Assembly (NCBI RefSeq): GCF_004135205.1
Contig: NZ_CP035490.1
Coordinates: 2,869,501 to 2,933,500, forward strand
Length of the DNA stretch: 64,000 nucleotides
DNA from: Hahella sp. KA22
Lineage (GTDB): Bacteria; Pseudomonadota; Gammaproteobacteria; Pseudomonadales; Oleiphilaceae
Reading direction: 5' to 3'
Shown here: positions 54,456-63,055 of the stretch, in pieces
Layout: every line of letters begins with the position of its first letter
How positions within the stretch are numbered: the first letter of the stretch is position 1
Program-made: the position numbers and the translations under genes
Notes under the pieces: model-generated
The model's input: the letters and a program-made list of their open reading frames with translations, nothing else
Told to the model about the DNA's origin: nothing
The model's database searches: none

Positions 54456-55418
54456 ATGAATGTAAGCCGTATCGATCTGAATTTATTGGTTTTTCTTGAT
54501 GTTTTGCTACGCGAAAAAAGCGTCACCAAGGCGGCGAATCATCTGGGAATTACACAGCCGGCTATGAGTAATGGTCTGCGTCGACTACGGGATATGTTTG
54601 GCGATCCATTGCTGGTGCGCACCAGCGAGGGCATGACAGCGACGGCCCGCGCGCTGGAGTTGCAGCCAATGGTGCGGTCGATTTTGTCTGATATAGATAT
54701 GGTGGTGCAGCCGAAGGAAGTGTTTTCGCCATCGACCAGTCGCCGCGTCTTTCGCATTATGGCCAGCGACTATGCGGAAAGCACCCTGATCCCCGCTTTG
54801 CTGCGGCGCCTGCGCAGAGTGGCGCCGAATATTATCCTCGATGTGCTGACCCCCAGTGACGTCACCTTTCTTGATGTGGAGCAGGGCAGAGTGGATATGG
54901 CGATCAACCGCTTTGACAAAATGCCTCAGTCTTTTCACCAGAAAACCATTTGGGAGGACAGCTTTTCCTGTCTGCTGAGCGTGCATAACCCCTTAGTGTT
55001 CGACTTCACGCTGGAGAACTATCTCAACGCCAATCATATCTGGGTCAGTAAAACTGGCTTTGGCGTGGGGGTGGGCGTTAATCCCAAGGACGTGCAGCGT
55101 TTGGGATGGGTGGATGAGGCGCTGACCCGTTTGGGGCGAAAGCGGAAGATCAGCGTGTTTACCCGCCATTATCAGGTGGCGATGCTGCTTGCGCAGCAGC
55201 ATGATCTGATCGCCACCCTGCCGAGTCGCGCCGCGCTGTTGACCCTGGATAGCCCAGGAGTGGTGGTCAAAGAGCCGCCTTTTCCCATTCCGCCGATTGA
55301 GCTGAAAATGGCTTGGAGTCCGCTGTTGCAGAACAACTCAGACCACCGCTGGCTGCGTCAACTGATTACTGAAGCCGCCAACGAGCCTGAAGAGAGGGAG
55401 ACTCGAGCCAAGGACTGA
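54456..55418 (+). CDS. LysR-family transcriptional regulator
   Basis: This 320-residue regulator has an N-terminal winged helix-turn-helix (~9-68, with TKAANHLGITQPAMSNGLRRLR as recognition region) of the NodD/NahR-like branch, and a periplasmic-binding-like effector domain (~95-300). Its likely target is the divergent isocitrate lyase gene, based only on position and a T-N11-A site between them. The effector is unknown; a fatty-acid or acetate-related metabolite would be natural. The ATG start follows no strong ribosome site. Confidence 0.88.
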   Translation: MNVSRIDLNLLVFLDVLLREKSVTKAANHLGITQPAMSNGLRRLRDMFGDPLLVRTSEGMTATARALELQPMVRSILSDIDMVVQPKEVFSPSTSRRVFRIMASDYAESTLIPALLRRLRRVAPNIILDVLTPSDVTFLDVEQGRVDMAINRFDKMPQSFHQKTIWEDSFSCLLSVHNPLVFDFTLENYLNANHIWVSKTGFGVGVGVNPKDVQRLGWVDEALTRLGRKRKISVFTRHYQVAMLLAQQHDLIATLPSRAALLTLDSPGVVVKEPPFPIPPIELKMAWSPLLQNNSDHRWLRQLITEAANEPEERETRAKD

Positions 55419-55449
55419 TAACATGCCATGCGCTCTTGCCGTTGACGAC

Positions 55450-56229
55450 TCAGGATTTTTGCATGACATCCACCAGCTTATTGTTCAGCTCCAATATCTG
55501 TTTGGCCATATTTTCCATTAGCGCCAGACAGGTGCGCGGCTGGTTGCGAATCAGAAAGATAAACTCGTCCATGGGCGCGGACATGACCGTGCAAGGTCGG
55601 TCGGCGATGACGGTGGCTGTGCGGGGCGTTTTGGTCAACGCCGCCATCGCGCCGAAGATCTCATTGGGGCCGACTTTACCGACCAATTGATCCTTTACGT
55701 ATACCGACGCCTCGCCGCTGATCAGGTCGAACACTTCATCAGCGGTATCACCCTCTCGTATGATCACTTCTCCCTGTTTGAACGACTTGAAGGACGTGTG
55801 GGTTTCATTCTGAGTGTCGAGACCGTGGCAGCAGGCTTCAGCAAAAAAAGCCGAGATCTGCATGAGATATTCTTTGAAGTGCGCCGAGCCTGCTGCGGCG
55901 TCGCGAAAACGCTTCTTGCTGATCTGGGCCAGGGTAGCGGGGCCGTCGGAGCGGATAACCGGCTCAGGGAAGCCTGATAGCACCTGAATACCGATCAGGT
56001 CGCCTGTCTCAAAATGATAAATCGGGCGGTCATCCGTGACTGCCTCCAGCTCGCCTGACTCGACGAAATACAGAAAGTCGCCGTCGAATTCCCGATACAA
56101 GTCGTCGATGTAGGCGAATTTGACGCTATCGCACAGCATCTTGATAGCGTCGTACAGCTTGGCGCTGCTCTGGGTGACGTTTGCGCCCAGGGCCTGCAGC
56201 CTGTCCGTTGTGCTATTGATGAAACGCAT
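55450..56229 (-). CDS. Cyclic-nucleotide-binding protein without DNA-binding domain
   Basis: This 259-residue protein has a C-terminal cNMP-binding domain (~145-250: FKQGEVIIREGDTADEVFDLISGEASVYV) and a more divergent, similar fold before it (~25-115: FLYFVESGELEAVTDDRPIYHFETGDLIGI). The phosphate-binding cassette is EIFGAMAALTKTPRTATV: the phosphate-contacting Arg is kept, but the Glu that binds the ribose is Ala. No helix-turn-helix follows, so it is not a CRP-type activator. The ATG at 56229 (GGGGGAA upstream) is preferred over the open frame's first start. It lies 26 bp after the FecR-domain gene in one operon and is the likely reader of the neighbouring cyclase. Confidence 0.85.
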   Translation of the reverse strand: MRFINSTTDRLQALGANVTQSSAKLYDAIKMLCDSVKFAYIDDLYREFDGDFLYFVESGELEAVTDDRPIYHFETGDLIGIQVLSGFPEPVIRSDGPATLAQISKKRFRDAAAGSAHFKEYLMQISAFFAEACCHGLDTQNETHTSFKSFKQGEVIIREGDTADEVFDLISGEASVYVKDQLVGKVGPNEIFGAMAALTKTPRTATVIADRPCTVMSAPMDEFIFLIRNQPRTCLALMENMAKQILELNNKLVDVMQKS

Positions 56230-56255
56230 GATGTTAGTTCCCCCACAGAGACGGA

Positions 56256-58403
56256 CTATTGTTGTTCCATAAGCAAAAGGCCTTCTACATGCACGTTTGA
56301 GTCGTCGAATTGCTGCAAGTCGAAGGAGCCGGCGAAGGCGTCTCCTGGCGCTGCGAAAATGCCGTTGAGATTGCCGGTGACGCAATCGCTGCAATTGACT
56401 GATCCGCTGATATTTCCGTTCAACACGTTCAAATAGGCCTGGGCGTCCTGATAAGAGCCTGAGAGCTGGCTGCTCCAGTTCTGGCTGGCGGTGCTGACGT
56501 CCAGCAGGCCATTGCTGATGACGCCGCTATCGAAATCCACTTGAAATGAGCCATTGACTGCGGTGACCGCTCCGTCTGAACCGCTGCCGATAAAGTCGCC
56601 GGTTGTGGCGAAGTTTGCTGTTCCTGTCAGATCGGCGGTGTTGGCGGCTTCCGCTGACAGCCAATAGATGGGGTGCTCCTCGGATCTGAAAGCGTCAGGG
56701 TTGGCTACGTCGTCATAAACCTGCACGCCGGCGCTGGCGGACGCCTTCCACAGTCCCCAGCTGATGTTGCTGCGACCTCCCACGCTGGGATCGAACTTTT
56801 CCAGCACGGCGTCGCCACGCCGCACTACAGTGTAAGGCTCAGGAAAGTTATCCGGGTCGAAAAACATCACTGGCGAGGGCGGACTGCCGGAGCCGGGATC
56901 GTCGACATCCGGCAGAAGGAAAACCGGCTCACCGTTAGCGTCGAACACCATTTTCAGGTTGGCGGACTGGGAGCCGTCGATACTGCCGTAGCCATAAGTC
57001 CCTTCCATGATGCCGCCCAGCGTGCCGGCGATATCTGTGCTGGAGGCGGAGGAGGAGATGGGGTCATAGGTCACCAGACCAAACAGTAAGGTGACGTCTC
57101 CGGTAGTGGTGTAAAACTCCAGCTTGCCGGGGTTCTGCATGGATTCGCGCACGCCGACAGGCGCGCCGGAAAGGGACAGGTCATCCTCAATATCGGCAAC
57201 GAGGCCGGCCAGATCGGTAATGTTGTCTTGCAGCATGATGGTGACGGTATTAATCGGCGGCGTACTGCCGGAGCTGCTGAAGGAATATTCGAGATTGAAC
57301 GTCACCGGCCCCGCGCTGGCGTAATCGAAAGGCGTAATCGTCTGTGGCGCGATGATGGTGGCGAGTATCTCGGCGCCAGCCCCGGTCACCACGGCCGCGC
57401 CGAATATGCGGTCATTGATGAACTGCTCATACTCGGCGACGGTCAGGCGCGGGTCCTGGATGGAGGGGCCGGAGTTGTCACCAGAGGGGGCTGGCGTCAG
57501 TCCGCCGCTCAAGTCAGGATTGGTATCGGTGAAGTTGGTGGTTTCCACGTCACTGATCACGTTGACCGGATTGGACTCGGCGATGGTTGTCGCGGAGATG
57601 ATTTCTGCGGCGTTGTTGGAGTTGGTGGACGTGTCGTTGGTGAAACCGCCGGATGAAGTTTTGGCGGCGTCAGCTTCCGCTGTTTGGCCCGAGGAAGTCG
57701 ATGTCTCTTCACTTTCTTCATTGGCGTTGTCTGCAGTCGCCCCTTGTGGGCGTGCGCGCCGCGCTTCCGCCTTCGGGATAGGCAGGCCTTGCTGCATTTC
57801 CGGCGGCGCTTGCAAGAGCCCTTCAGGAGCCTGGCCGGGCGTAATGGCGGAGAAACGGAAGGCGACATCTTCGCCCAGATCCAGGGCTCCGGCGGTATTC
57901 TCTACCCGCACGCCGCCTTGCCAGACCGCCAGCAGCAGTTTTTGTCCGCTGCTTTCCAGGGCCTCGTAGTGCGTGCCGCGGATACCGATGCTGGCCGCGT
58001 GGGTAGAGACTTTGTAGGCGTCGCTGTCGCCTTTGCCGATGGAGCCTGTGATAGTGCGAAACCCGCCTTCCAGCAGCTGCATGATGGCGGCTCCGCCTTT
58101 ACCCTCGTCTCCAGGTGAATACTCTTCAATGGTGAAGCGGGTGTTTTCCCGTAGCGTCATCAGGGCTTTGTCAGTAAATCTTAATTGCAGCATGGAGTCG
58201 GCCCCGGTGGTGAGCGTATCTCCTACATAAATAGCGGCGCGGCGGTTCAGGGGGCGTTCTTCGCCGTTATCTCCCGTCGCTGTGGCGACGCCGCGGGACA
58301 TAATCACTTTCCCTGCCTCTAACGGCGCGGCGTCGGCCATTGCCACAAACCAGCCGCACACTATTATTACTGCGGCAAACATGCGGTGCGTACGTTTTCG
58401 CAT
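56256..58403 (-). CDS. Exported FecR-domain protein with TbpB-like C-terminal barrel
   Basis: This is a 715-residue protein. A Sec signal peptide ends near residue 25 (MADA|APLEAG). The FecR domain spans ~50-150 (RRAAIYVGDTLTTGADSMLQLRFTDKALMTLRENTRF). Residues ~190-330 are low-complexity and rich in Ser, Thr, Asn and Glu. The C-terminal ~130 residues (~585-715) run as short Gly-ended strands (VNGSFQVDFDSGVISNGLLD, GNISGSVNCSDC, GDAFAGSFDLQQF), a pattern like the beta-barrel domains of TbpB-type Slam substrates. There is no membrane helix after the signal and no lipobox. A strong AAGGAGG overlaps the stop of the upstream barrel gene, 12 bp before its ATG. Confidence 0.82.
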   Translation of the reverse strand: MRKRTHRMFAAVIIVCGWFVAMADAAPLEAGKVIMSRGVATATGDNGEERPLNRRAAIYVGDTLTTGADSMLQLRFTDKALMTLRENTRFTIEEYSPGDEGKGGAAIMQLLEGGFRTITGSIGKGDSDAYKVSTHAASIGIRGTHYEALESSGQKLLLAVWQGGVRVENTAGALDLGEDVAFRFSAITPGQAPEGLLQAPPEMQQGLPIPKAEARRARPQGATADNANEESEETSTSSGQTAEADAAKTSSGGFTNDTSTNSNNAAEIISATTIAESNPVNVISDVETTNFTDTNPDLSGGLTPAPSGDNSGPSIQDPRLTVAEYEQFINDRIFGAAVVTGAGAEILATIIAPQTITPFDYASAGPVTFNLEYSFSSSGSTPPINTVTIMLQDNITDLAGLVADIEDDLSLSGAPVGVRESMQNPGKLEFYTTTGDVTLLFGLVTYDPISSSASSTDIAGTLGGIMEGTYGYGSIDGSQSANLKMVFDANGEPVFLLPDVDDPGSGSPPSPVMFFDPDNFPEPYTVVRRGDAVLEKFDPSVGGRSNISWGLWKASASAGVQVYDDVANPDAFRSEEHPIYWLSAEAANTADLTGTANFATTGDFIGSGSDGAVTAVNGSFQVDFDSGVISNGLLDVSTASQNWSSQLSGSYQDAQAYLNVLNGNISGSVNCSDCVTGNLNGIFAAPGDAFAGSFDLQQFDDSNVHVEGLLLMEQQ

Positions 58404-58415
58404 AGTAAGGCCTCC

Positions 58416-59765
58416 TTAAAACCGCCAACGAACGCGGAATTCTCCGCGCCATCGGGTGTAGTCATATAAGTCCAGATTGCTTTGGTTGTCCGTGTAGGAC
58501 AGCTCGGCGAGCGCGCTTAGCTCATGATTGAGCTTCCATTCGCCGCCGGCGTTGAACTGGGAAGATTTATCGTCGCGCACTTCCCTGAAGACCGGGTTTT
58601 CCGCTTTGTAATCAGCGAAAAAGCCTGAGTATCCCACGTACGGCGTCAGAGTCGGGGAAAGCTTGTAGCTAAGCCGATAGCTCAGACTGTAGAAGTCTTT
58701 GGCGAGAGAAGCTGCGTCCTGTTCCCGTGGGTTTTCCGTGCCGGCGAATACACTGAGGGTGTGCAGGAGTTTGGCGCGAGGAATAAGGAAAGACAGACCT
58801 GTCAGCGGTTGATAGTTATTCAGCAGCGGGTTGGCGAAAGAGTCTTTGACGAATACGCCAGTGTAAAAAAACGTCAGCAAATGCGCATTCCATTGTTCTC
58901 GCCACTGCATGAATGCGCCGGTATTGCGCTGGTAATCTTCGGCGTCCAGCAGCACATGTTGATAAGAAGCCCCGGCCTCTAATTCCCGGCGGGTGCGGCT
59001 GTATTTCCAGGAAGCGCTGAGACGGGCGGAGTCGAGGTCAAAATCGCTGTTTTCAAAGTTGTGTTTGTGCTGGCTGTCGAACTCCAGTTTGGCGGCGTTT
59101 AATTGTGAAACCGGGTGTTCGTAAGCGAAATTGGTGCGCAGCGCGGCGTAGGCGCTTTCCGCTTCCTGAGCGGAATCAGGCAGCTCAAACAGGCCGACGA
59201 AGCGTTCGTCGGTGGCGTTGTTGATGTTGCTGTCGTAACCGCCGCCCAGTCCGATGTAGCCGCGCCAGCGCCGCTGGCTTTCGTACTCGCGTTCGTCCAA
59301 CGCGGCGAGAAAACGGGCGATATTGTCTTTGACGGCGGGCGGCGGCTCTCTGGCCAGAACGATGAGAAACTGTTCCCGCGCAGCGTCATACTGCTGCAGA
59401 TTAAACAGCGTTCTCGCGTACTCCAGGCGGAAACGATCATTGTCTGGGTACATCGCCGTGAGCCTTTCGAACATAAACTGCGCTTCCGGGTAGTGGCCGC
59501 TTTGCAGTGCGGACATGCCGAAATAGAAATCGAATTCCGGATCGCCTTCCATGTTCTCCACTTGCCCGGACCCCAATCGATAAGCCTGCTCGTACTCCGC
59601 TGCGGCGTTCAGTGACTTCAAGGTCGCAGTGATTGAGCTACTCTTAACAGAATCCTGGGCGTGGGCGGATAAGCCCCAGATCATCAGCAAAACCAGTAAC
59701 AGGCGGCGAGTTATTTTGGTTATCAACAAAGCGATAATTCCTTTTGCCGATGGTTGCGGAAACAT
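58416..59765 (-). CDS. TPR plus outer-membrane beta-barrel protein, Slam-like (DUF560) architecture
   Basis: This is a 449-residue outer-membrane protein. A signal peptide (LLLVLLMIWGLSAHA) precedes TPR-like helices at ~50-165 (FDFYFGMSALQSGHYPEAQFMFERL, DNDRFRLEYARTLFNLQQYDAA), then a beta-barrel from ~175 to the end. The barrel opens with GGGYDSNINNA and closes with the C-terminal Phe expected by BAM. This two-part layout is that of Slam proteins, which move barrel-ended proteins to the surface. The ATG at 59765 lacks a ribosome site; a TTG at 59729 or 59726, with AAAAGGA upstream, gives a better signal peptide start. It heads a tight operon with the FecR and cNMP-binding genes. Confidence 0.78.
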   Translation of the reverse strand: MFPQPSAKGIIALLITKITRRLLLVLLMIWGLSAHAQDSVKSSSITATLKSLNAAAEYEQAYRLGSGQVENMEGDPEFDFYFGMSALQSGHYPEAQFMFERLTAMYPDNDRFRLEYARTLFNLQQYDAAREQFLIVLAREPPPAVKDNIARFLAALDEREYESQRRWRGYIGLGGGYDSNINNATDERFVGLFELPDSAQEAESAYAALRTNFAYEHPVSQLNAAKLEFDSQHKHNFENSDFDLDSARLSASWKYSRTRRELEAGASYQHVLLDAEDYQRNTGAFMQWREQWNAHLLTFFYTGVFVKDSFANPLLNNYQPLTGLSFLIPRAKLLHTLSVFAGTENPREQDAASLAKDFYSLSYRLSYKLSPTLTPYVGYSGFFADYKAENPVFREVRDDKSSQFNAGGEWKLNHELSALAELSYTDNQSNLDLYDYTRWRGEFRVRWRF

Positions 59766-59856
59766 CCAGTGCTTTAAGTCTAGAAAGAGAGGGTGATTTT
59801 GCCAGCCGCAGTTTTTTCGGAGTCGGCAATAAATTGATGAATTGCAACAAGTTCAC

Positions 59857-62058
59857 ATGCGAACGATTTCTGGGTTCCTTAAACATCTGCCTGCGCTGCT
59901 GATCGCTGTGGCCATGATCGGCTGGCAGTTGATCACACCGTCAGGCGACCGCTCTTTATTGAATCGTCTTGATTATGTGTTTTACGACTGGCGGGCGCAG
60001 ACGGCGGCGCATTTCACCAGAACGGAACTGTATACGGATGTGGTGATTGTCGATATCGACGAAGAGTCCATCCAGCGTGAAGGACGCTGGCCCTGGAGTC
60101 GCGCCCGTGTGGCGGCCCTGGTGGAGGCCCTGCAAGAGTCCGGCGCGGCGGTAGTGGCGTTTGATGTGGTGTTCTCCGAATCTGAGAGCAATAACTTCAT
60201 TGAATCCGTAGCGGCGTCCGCCGGTCCGGATCTGAGTGACGAAGAACGCGCGGTGCTTAATCGCATCGCTATGTCCTGGCGGCCGGATGAACAACTGGCG
60301 GAACGCCTGTCGGAGATTGACACGGTGTTGGGTTTTTTCATGCATCTGGACACGTCGATGCAAATCGGCAGATTACCCGATCCACTCGCTGCAGCGCCGG
60401 CGGGCAATGTGCTGATCAATGCGTCTGGCTACGCCGCGCCACTATTGGAATTGCAGGATGTGGCGACGGGAAGCGGGTTTGTCACCACTTTTCCGGATGC
60501 GGACGGCGTGATTCGACGCACCCCGTTGTTCATGTCTCACGATGGCTCTGTCTATCCCTCCTTGGCGCTGGCGTCGGCGATGACCTATTTGCTGGCGGAT
60601 GAGGTGGAGTTGGAGTTTGCTCCTTTGGGTGCGGTGCAGGCTGCGAGCGGCATGCGTTTGACTGATGCGCTGGTGCAGACCGACGCCGTTGGACAGGTAT
60701 TGGTTCCCTATCGGCAGGGTCGTGGACAGTTTCGCTATATTCCCGCCTGGATCACACTGGCCGGCGGTTTGGCGTCGCAGGAGCTGGAAGGCAAGCTTGT
60801 GTTTGTGGGAACGTCCGCCATTGGTCTCGCGGATCTGGTCAGTACGCCATTCGCCACGGTTTTTCCCGGGGTGGAGGTGCAGGCGCTGGTGGCGCAAGGG
60901 CTTTTGCAAGGAGGGTTTCCCTATCGTCCGGTGTGGGAGCCGGGCGCGGTGCTGGTGTTTCAGCTGGCTTTGCTGTTGTTGCTGGTGTGGGTATTGCCAG
61001 GGCGTCGTCCTTTGACGATGGTGCTGGCGGCGATCATGATCAGTCTTTTATTGGTCGCATTGAACACGCTGATATGGACGCGCTGGCGCATGGATTTTCC
61101 CATGATCAGTACGTTGCTGCTGGAGCAGGGCGTTTTTGGCTGGTATCTGGTGACGGAGTTCATCCACGAATATGCCGTCGAGCGGCGTGTTCGGGGTATG
61201 TTTGCGCAATATGTGCCGCCCGCCCATATCGACCGTATGCTGGATAACCCAGAGCAATATTCCATGGCGGGGGAGAGCAAGGAGCTGACGGTGTTGTTCT
61301 CCGATATCCGCAGCTTCACCACGATTTCTGAGCAGCTGTCCGCTGCGCAGCTGAAAGAACTTCTGAATCTTTACTTTACGCCAATCACCGAGTCCATTTT
61401 TCGTAATGACGGCACCATCGATAAGTATGTCGGCGATATGGTCATGGCATTCTGGGGCGCGCCGGTGGACGATCCGGAACATGCGGAAAAAGCGGTTAAA
61501 ACCGCCTTGGAGATGCAGGCGATCACCCGGCGTTTGTCTTCCGAACTCACAGCAAAAGGCTTTCCCGCTATTCAGATTGGCGTGGGGATCAATACCGGCT
61601 TGATGAATGTGGGCGACATGGGATCGCAGTATCGCAAGGCCTATACGGTGTTGGGTGACGCAGTGAATCTGGGTTCCCGTTTGGAAGGGCTGACCAAGTT
61701 CTATGGCGTGGACGTCCTGGTGGGAGAGACGACAGTCAAGGCGGCTGATGGCTACGTCTTTCGTTTCTGTGACCGCATACAGGTGAAAGGTAAAGATATT
61801 CCGGTGGACGCTTACGAACCACTTGGAGAAAAGGGGCGGCTCGACGCAGTAGCCATGAATCGTCTGACCCGTTACCAAAGAGCGATCGAGAGTTATCGAG
61901 CGCGCCAATGGGAGCAGGCGGACGCCATATTCCAGCAACTTCAGATCGAAGAACCAGGCTGTCGCTTGTACGATCTCTACAGGGAGCGGATCAATGGGTT
62001 AAGAGAGCAAACGTTGCCGGAGGACTGGGATGGCGTTTATCGCCACACCTCCAAATAA
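59857..62058 (+). CDS. CHASE2-domain class III adenylate cyclase
   Basis: This is a 733-residue membrane cyclase. After a short N-terminal helix (~9-25), a periplasmic CHASE2 sensor (~35-345, opening with DYVFYDWRAQTAAHF and VVIVDIDEESIQREGRWPWSR) is followed by three closely spaced helices (~360-430) and the catalytic domain (~470-650). The first metal Asp is in VLFSDIRSFTTIS, the second in DKYVGDMVMAFWG. The purine-binding pair is Lys (DKYVGD, ~521) and Asp (VLGDAVNLGSR, ~600), which specifies ATP. The transition-state Asn and Arg (NLGSRLE) are also intact. The gene diverges from the Slam-like gene. ATG 59857 is preferred to TTG 59842. Confidence 0.92.
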   Translation: MRTISGFLKHLPALLIAVAMIGWQLITPSGDRSLLNRLDYVFYDWRAQTAAHFTRTELYTDVVIVDIDEESIQREGRWPWSRARVAALVEALQESGAAVVAFDVVFSESESNNFIESVAASAGPDLSDEERAVLNRIAMSWRPDEQLAERLSEIDTVLGFFMHLDTSMQIGRLPDPLAAAPAGNVLINASGYAAPLLELQDVATGSGFVTTFPDADGVIRRTPLFMSHDGSVYPSLALASAMTYLLADEVELEFAPLGAVQAASGMRLTDALVQTDAVGQVLVPYRQGRGQFRYIPAWITLAGGLASQELEGKLVFVGTSAIGLADLVSTPFATVFPGVEVQALVAQGLLQGGFPYRPVWEPGAVLVFQLALLLLLVWVLPGRRPLTMVLAAIMISLLLVALNTLIWTRWRMDFPMISTLLLEQGVFGWYLVTEFIHEYAVERRVRGMFAQYVPPAHIDRMLDNPEQYSMAGESKELTVLFSDIRSFTTISEQLSAAQLKELLNLYFTPITESIFRNDGTIDKYVGDMVMAFWGAPVDDPEHAEKAVKTALEMQAITRRLSSELTAKGFPAIQIGVGINTGLMNVGDMGSQYRKAYTVLGDAVNLGSRLEGLTKFYGVDVLVGETTVKAADGYVFRFCDRIQVKGKDIPVDAYEPLGEKGRLDAVAMNRLTRYQRAIESYRARQWEQADAIFQQLQIEEPGCRLYDLYRERINGLREQTLPEDWDGVYRHTSK

Positions 62059-62098
62059 CGGCGTGCGGAATAACTGAATTTGAGAGCTGAGCGCCGGA

Positions 62099-63055
62099 CT
62101 ACAGGGAGAACTGACGCAATTCCTGCGAAACCTGGCTGTGCTGCAGTAAGCGCATGAACTCATCTTTCAGACGTTTCACCGTGCCGGGGTCCTGATAGCA
62201 ACAAAAGCCTTCCCATTTTTCGTAATGATGGCGCAGCAAGACGCCGTCATCGTCGATCAACACATAAACCTGCTCAGGAAAACTCAGCTCCGGATTGAGC
62301 ATCTTGATTTCAATGTTGGAAGTGAGCCGGCGGGCGAGAGAGAGCAGTTGGTTGCTCTGCGCCACCGGCGTCTTCGGCGCGCCCAGTAAGATTTTAATCT
62401 GCGTGGCGCGACCGCCCCGGGCGAGACGACTTAAGGCATCCAGCACATCGGGGTTGTCCAGTACGTTTTTTTCCAGATCCCAGGTCAGGATTAAGGCGCT
62501 TTGTCTCGCCTGGGAGATAAGAGACTTCAGGTGCTCCAGATAGTCGGGCTCGGAGTGGGTGCGGTAAACCCGTTCGTCCTGGCCCAGTGCATTGGCGGCT
62601 TCGACCTTTGCCGTTCCCAGCGTCAGCTCCATGCGCTGATGCAGTGAACCGGCTTCCTCGTGGGGGGCGCCCAGGGCCTGGAAACCTTCATTGGCGTAGA
62701 GGGAGGTTGCATCGACGCTGGCGCTAAGCGTCATGTGGTTAAATCCCTCTGAGCGGGCATAGCCGATAACGAACTTGAGCAAACTTCTGGCGATGCCCTG
62801 GCGGCGAAACTCCGGTAGCACAGCCAGGCGGCTGAACTTCACCTTCTCCGGCGACAGGCGCACCAGACGGGCGACCGCCAGATTGTGGTCCTCCACGTCT
62901 TTCACCAGGAAGTGTACGGCGTTCTCGTCCTGGTCGTCCCATTCCAGTTCCGGGGCAACGCCTTGTTCTTCCACAAACACTTGTTGGCGGATCGCGCGCA
63001 GTTCGCTCTCGTTTTCCAACCAGGTCGTAATGCGGGTGTACTTAAGCGTCGTCAT
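62099..63055 (-). CDS. GNAT acetyltransferase fused to a PLD-like C-terminal domain
   Basis: This is a 318-residue two-domain protein. Residues ~1-145 form a GNAT acetyltransferase (AVARLVRLSPEKVKFSRLAVLPEFRRQGIARSLL, with the acetyl-CoA loop RRQGIA). Residues ~165-300 look like a PLD-type domain without the full HKD motif (ILTWDLEKNVLDNPDVLDAL, IKMLNPELSFPEQVYVLIDDDGVLLRHHYEKWEG). Substrates are unknown. The ATG at 63055 lies inside the end of the upstream roxA gene (14-bp overlap), so translation is probably coupled. An earlier start at 63076 is less likely. Confidence 0.8.
   Translation of the reverse strand: MTTLKYTRITTWLENESELRAIRQQVFVEEQGVAPELEWDDQDENAVHFLVKDVEDHNLAVARLVRLSPEKVKFSRLAVLPEFRRQGIARSLLKFVIGYARSEGFNHMTLSASVDATSLYANEGFQALGAPHEEAGSLHQRMELTLGTAKVEAANALGQDERVYRTHSEPDYLEHLKSLISQARQSALILTWDLEKNVLDNPDVLDALSRLARGGRATQIKILLGAPKTPVAQSNQLLSLARRLTSNIEIKMLNPELSFPEQVYVLIDDDGVLLRHHYEKWEGFCCYQDPGTVKRLKDEFMRLLQHSQVSQELRQFSL

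Noticed and set aside
55450-56229. CRP/FNR-type transcription factor
   Set aside because: The protein ends shortly after the cNMP domain and has no helix-turn-helix.
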